The notes under the pieces were generated by a model, which worked only from the letters and a program-made list of their open reading frames with translations, did no database searches and was not told the DNA's origin. Shown here in pieces: positions 8,609 to 10,565 of a stretch of DNA of 10,565 nucleotides. A program made the position numbers and the translations under genes. Source of the DNA: Coemansia sp. RSA 1804 (taxonomy: Eukaryota; Kickxellomycota; Kickxellomycetes; Kickxellales; Kickxellaceae); the NCBI GenBank assembly GCA_027578815.1, contig JANBTH010000857.1, forward strand, positions 1 through 10,565, in the 5' to 3' direction. The first letter of the stretch is position 1. Each line of letters opens with the position of its first letter.

Positions 8609-9026
8609 AAAAAAAGGAAAAAAGCCTGACATCCGGATTCTTAGTGAAACGCACGACCGGTGCAAAAAGAAAATTATATTAAAAGGGGAAGTGGGAAGCG
8701 GTGGTGTTGGTCGTGTTTTTTATTGTTTATTTTATTATTCTACTTTCCTTTTTTCTTTCTCTCTTCACTTGAGCCAAGTTTGTTTTATTCCTTTTTCCCA
8801 CCTATTCTGTTTCTTTATTCAAGACGTTCATATTCAACCAGCCTTTTTACTTTATATATGCTAGCAGTTTGCTCGTTCATAATTCTATTGCCAGCATCAT
8901 AAATACACACACGCACGGGCAGCCAGAAAAGCAGCCCACAGAACGCGTTGCGCACCGTCTTGTTCATAATAAACAACACAAAAATAGAAATTCTTATTCC
9001 CTCAATTATCTGCATTTCATTTCCAC
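8609..9026. other. Intergenic region between the RING and CDC7 genes
   Basis: 418 bases with no supportable gene. ATTAAA at 8678-8683, about 70 bases after the RING stop codon, is a good candidate polyadenylation signal for that gene. A T-rich tract (about 8718-8820) is followed by TTTATATAT at 8851-8859, a TATA-like box about 170 bases before the CDC7 start. An ACGCGT lies at 8943-8948. An in-frame TAG at 8985-8987 bounds the CDC7 reading frame upstream of its ATG. Confidence 0.7.
8943..8948 (+). promoter_or_regulatory. ACGCGT, MCB-like cell-cycle box upstream of CDC7
   Basis: This palindromic hexamer is the MluI cell-cycle box bound by MBF (Mbp1/Swi6 family), which drives G1/S transcription in fungi. 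It lies about 80 bases before the CDC7 ATG in AT-rich DNA, where a GC-rich hexamer is less expected by chance. The same hexamer also occurs in coding sequence (9060-9065, 9791-9796, 10021-10026 and 7026-7031), which weakens the case. A regulatory role is inference. Confidence 0.35.
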
Positions 9027-10565
9027 ATGTACGCGGTGAACAGCAATACCAACACCGACACGCGTTGTAACAAAAGCGCCAGCGCTGGACGAAGCCAGGA
9101 GAGCGGCGAGACTATCAAGCGGCCGATACTGCTGCTGACACCGGAAGGAATTCCCATTGTACAGCCCGCGCCCAAACGCCCAAGACCATCGGTCTATGGC
9201 GGATCAATCGGTAGCATATACGCGGGATCAGCATTGAATGGAGCAGGTAAGTGAGGGCATACATCTTGTTGATGGGTTTCTGTTTGACTTCAAGCTTTGA
9301 TTTATCTGCTGAAGCCAGTCTGGTGGCATTGATGATGGAAGGGGGAGAGGGCTTGATCTATTTCATTCATCGCTAATTACAAATCACTTTCCTATTGTCT
9401 CATTTTTTTCGGTATGGTGATCTGGTACCCTTTCTTCCTTTGTCTTGTACCACATTGATGATCATGTTTTATTGCGTATTATAGTCGAGTATCTACCAGC
9501 CGCAGACGATGGCAGTGCAGGATCTGTATCTGTAGCACACCCCGATAGCGGTGACCACATTGTATTGCAGCAATACACGTCCAGAGAAGATAGAATAGAT
9601 GGCACTGCCATTTCCACACACGCAGAGGACAACGGCGGGGAGGACGATGCAGCGAGAACGTTTGTAGAGAACGGATATGGATTCCATGGCCGGGAGATTC
9701 TCCAGCCACGGAGCGTTTTGGCACACACCGCGCAGCATTGCCGTCCGCAGATTTCGACCGAAACCAGTTTGCTTGCGGAAAACATCAAAGACGCGTTTGT
9801 TGTGACCGATGACAACGACGATAGCCGTAGTGTGGAGACCGCTGGAACTGCTGAGACTGCCTGTGGGAGCAATGCGAGTCCGCGACGTAGAAATTCAAGC
9901 GACAAACACTCTTATCACCATATATACCAGCAGCAGCTTGTACAAGAGCGGGAGCAGGCGGGTATGAACTATGCCGAGCATGGTGGCAGTGCATTGGCTG
10001 AGGCGCATTCGCATACGCATACGCGTGTGCTTGGATTTGGGTTTGGAATAAGCAACGGCGACAAGGCCTGTTCTGGTGGCGGGGACGAGGTCGAGAAGAT
10101 GAGCAAGAGGATTGTTGATGGCGACGGAGAGAAAGGCAGTGGCGGAGGCATCTCGGGCGGATCTGCTGCCAACCAGGACAAGAACGGCAGCGATAACGAG
10201 CAGGAGGCCGACGATGGCATGGTAGGAAGAAACAACGCGAACAACAGCGGTTCGGACGAGGAAGAAGATGAAGAAGAAGAAGGCAACGAAGGCGAGGAGG
10301 GTGATGATAACGGCGAAGACGAAGACGAAGACGACGAGTATCTTGAGGAAACGCGGGACTGCGATGTGGAAGGCACGGTGGAGGAGATGGGCGAGCTGGA
10401 GCAGCTGATCCCGGGGCTGGCGGAGCAGTACCGGCTGCTGGGGAAGATTGGCGAGGGCACATTCAGCACAGTGTACAAGGCAATTGATCTGCAGCACGAA
10501 AAGTACGAGAACAGCAGCTGGACGATGATATTCAGGGACGAGGCGCGCAGCCTGGACTCGTCGGA
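9027..10565 (+). CDS. Cdc7-type (Dbf4-dependent) protein kinase, 5' part, cut by window end
   Basis: Exon 1 is 9027-9246 and exon 2 runs from 9485 off the window, giving 433 full codons. The Cdc7 signature appears at about residues 380-420: LIPGLAEQYRLLGKIGEG, then TFSTVYKAIDL. The glycine-rich ATP loop is G396-x-G398-T-F400-S-T-V403, and the following KYENSSW resembles Hsk1/Cdc7 kinases. Cdc7 with its Dbf4 partner phosphorylates the Mcm2-7 helicase to fire replication origins in the nucleus. The catalytic Lys, HRD and DFG motifs lie beyond the window. The first ~390 residues are a long extension: a basic PKRPRP motif in exon 1 (possible NLS), a low-complexity middle, and a very acidic stretch at 331-362 (24 of 32 residues Asp/Glu). 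The ATG at 9027 is the first after an in-frame TAG at 8985. The family call is confident; the N-terminal exon structure is slightly less so. Confidence 0.9.
9247..9484 (+). other. Intron 1 of the CDC7 gene
   Basis: 238 bases with a GTAAGT donor (9247-9252) and a TTATAG acceptor ending at 9484. After a CTAAT branch-like sequence at 9372-9376, no AG occurs for roughly 105 bases until the acceptor, which strongly supports the choice. The join makes a Val codon (G plus TC) and continues VEYLPAADDG in frame to the window end. A ten-base repeat, CATTGATGAT, occurs twice inside (9327-9336 and 9453-9462) with no evident function. Confidence 0.88.

Noticed and set aside
9327..9466. Intronic C/D snoRNA from TTGATGA boxes in the CDC7 intron
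   Set aside because: The C box consensus is imperfect, no CTGA D box follows downstream within the intron, and there is no terminal stem.
9785..10497. Overlapping - strand frames opposite CDC7 exon 2
   Set aside because: Ser/Pro/Leu/Arg-rich shadows of acidic and Gly-rich codons; the + strand frame is open from the splice acceptor to the window end and contains the Cdc7 motif.
1..10565. Mobile elements, CRISPR arrays, tRNA or rRNA genes, viral insertions
   Set aside because: No terminal inverted repeats with target duplications, spaced direct repeats, B-box-like tRNA sequence or viral protein motifs were seen on either strand by eye.

Overview
This is eukaryotic nuclear DNA, most likely from a fungus. 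All three protein genes lie on the + strand. They are split by GT-AG introns (212 to about 520 bases), and GC-rich, low-complexity coding sequence alternates with AT- and pyrimidine-rich non-coding DNA. The gene families present are a LisH / FL-EWW-FWDVF regulator of the Flo8/Som1 type, a PA-TM-RING E3 ligase, and a Cdc7-type kinase with a long N-terminal extension. Together they suggest an early-diverging fungus, perhaps Kickxellomycotina-like. That placement is inferred from style and not proven by any marker. There are no bacterial operon signals, CRISPR arrays, transposon ends, tRNA or rRNA genes that I can support.

Layout. 1-1698: long non-coding 5' region, strongly T/C-rich from about 640, ending in a TTTTAC x3 plus TATA-like core promoter. 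1699-6092: three-exon gene for a roughly 1,220-residue LisH-domain transcriptional regulator with Gln-, Ala- and Gly-rich regions. Its third exon has no start codon of its own and must be spliced. 6093-6841: intergenic, with a perfect 8-bp hairpin directly before AATAATAAA. 6842-8608: single-exon gene for a 588-residue membrane RING-H2 ubiquitin ligase (signal peptide, PA lumenal domain, one transmembrane helix, low-complexity linker, C-terminal RING). 8609-9026: short intergenic region with an ATTAAA signal, a TATA-like box and an ACGCGT (MCB-like) site. 9027-10565: two exons of a Cdc7 (Dbf4-dependent kinase) gene that runs off the window just after the glycine-rich loop.

The three genes work in different processes: transcriptional control of morphology or adhesion, membrane-protein ubiquitination, and initiation of DNA replication. 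Their adjacency looks like ordinary co-directional gene order and not a functional cluster. I found no convincing new biological system. The points most worth a second look are the long insert that splits the LisH/EWW module, alternative splicing options around intron 2, the 3' hairpin, and the roughly 390-residue acidic N-terminal extension of the Cdc7 kinase.
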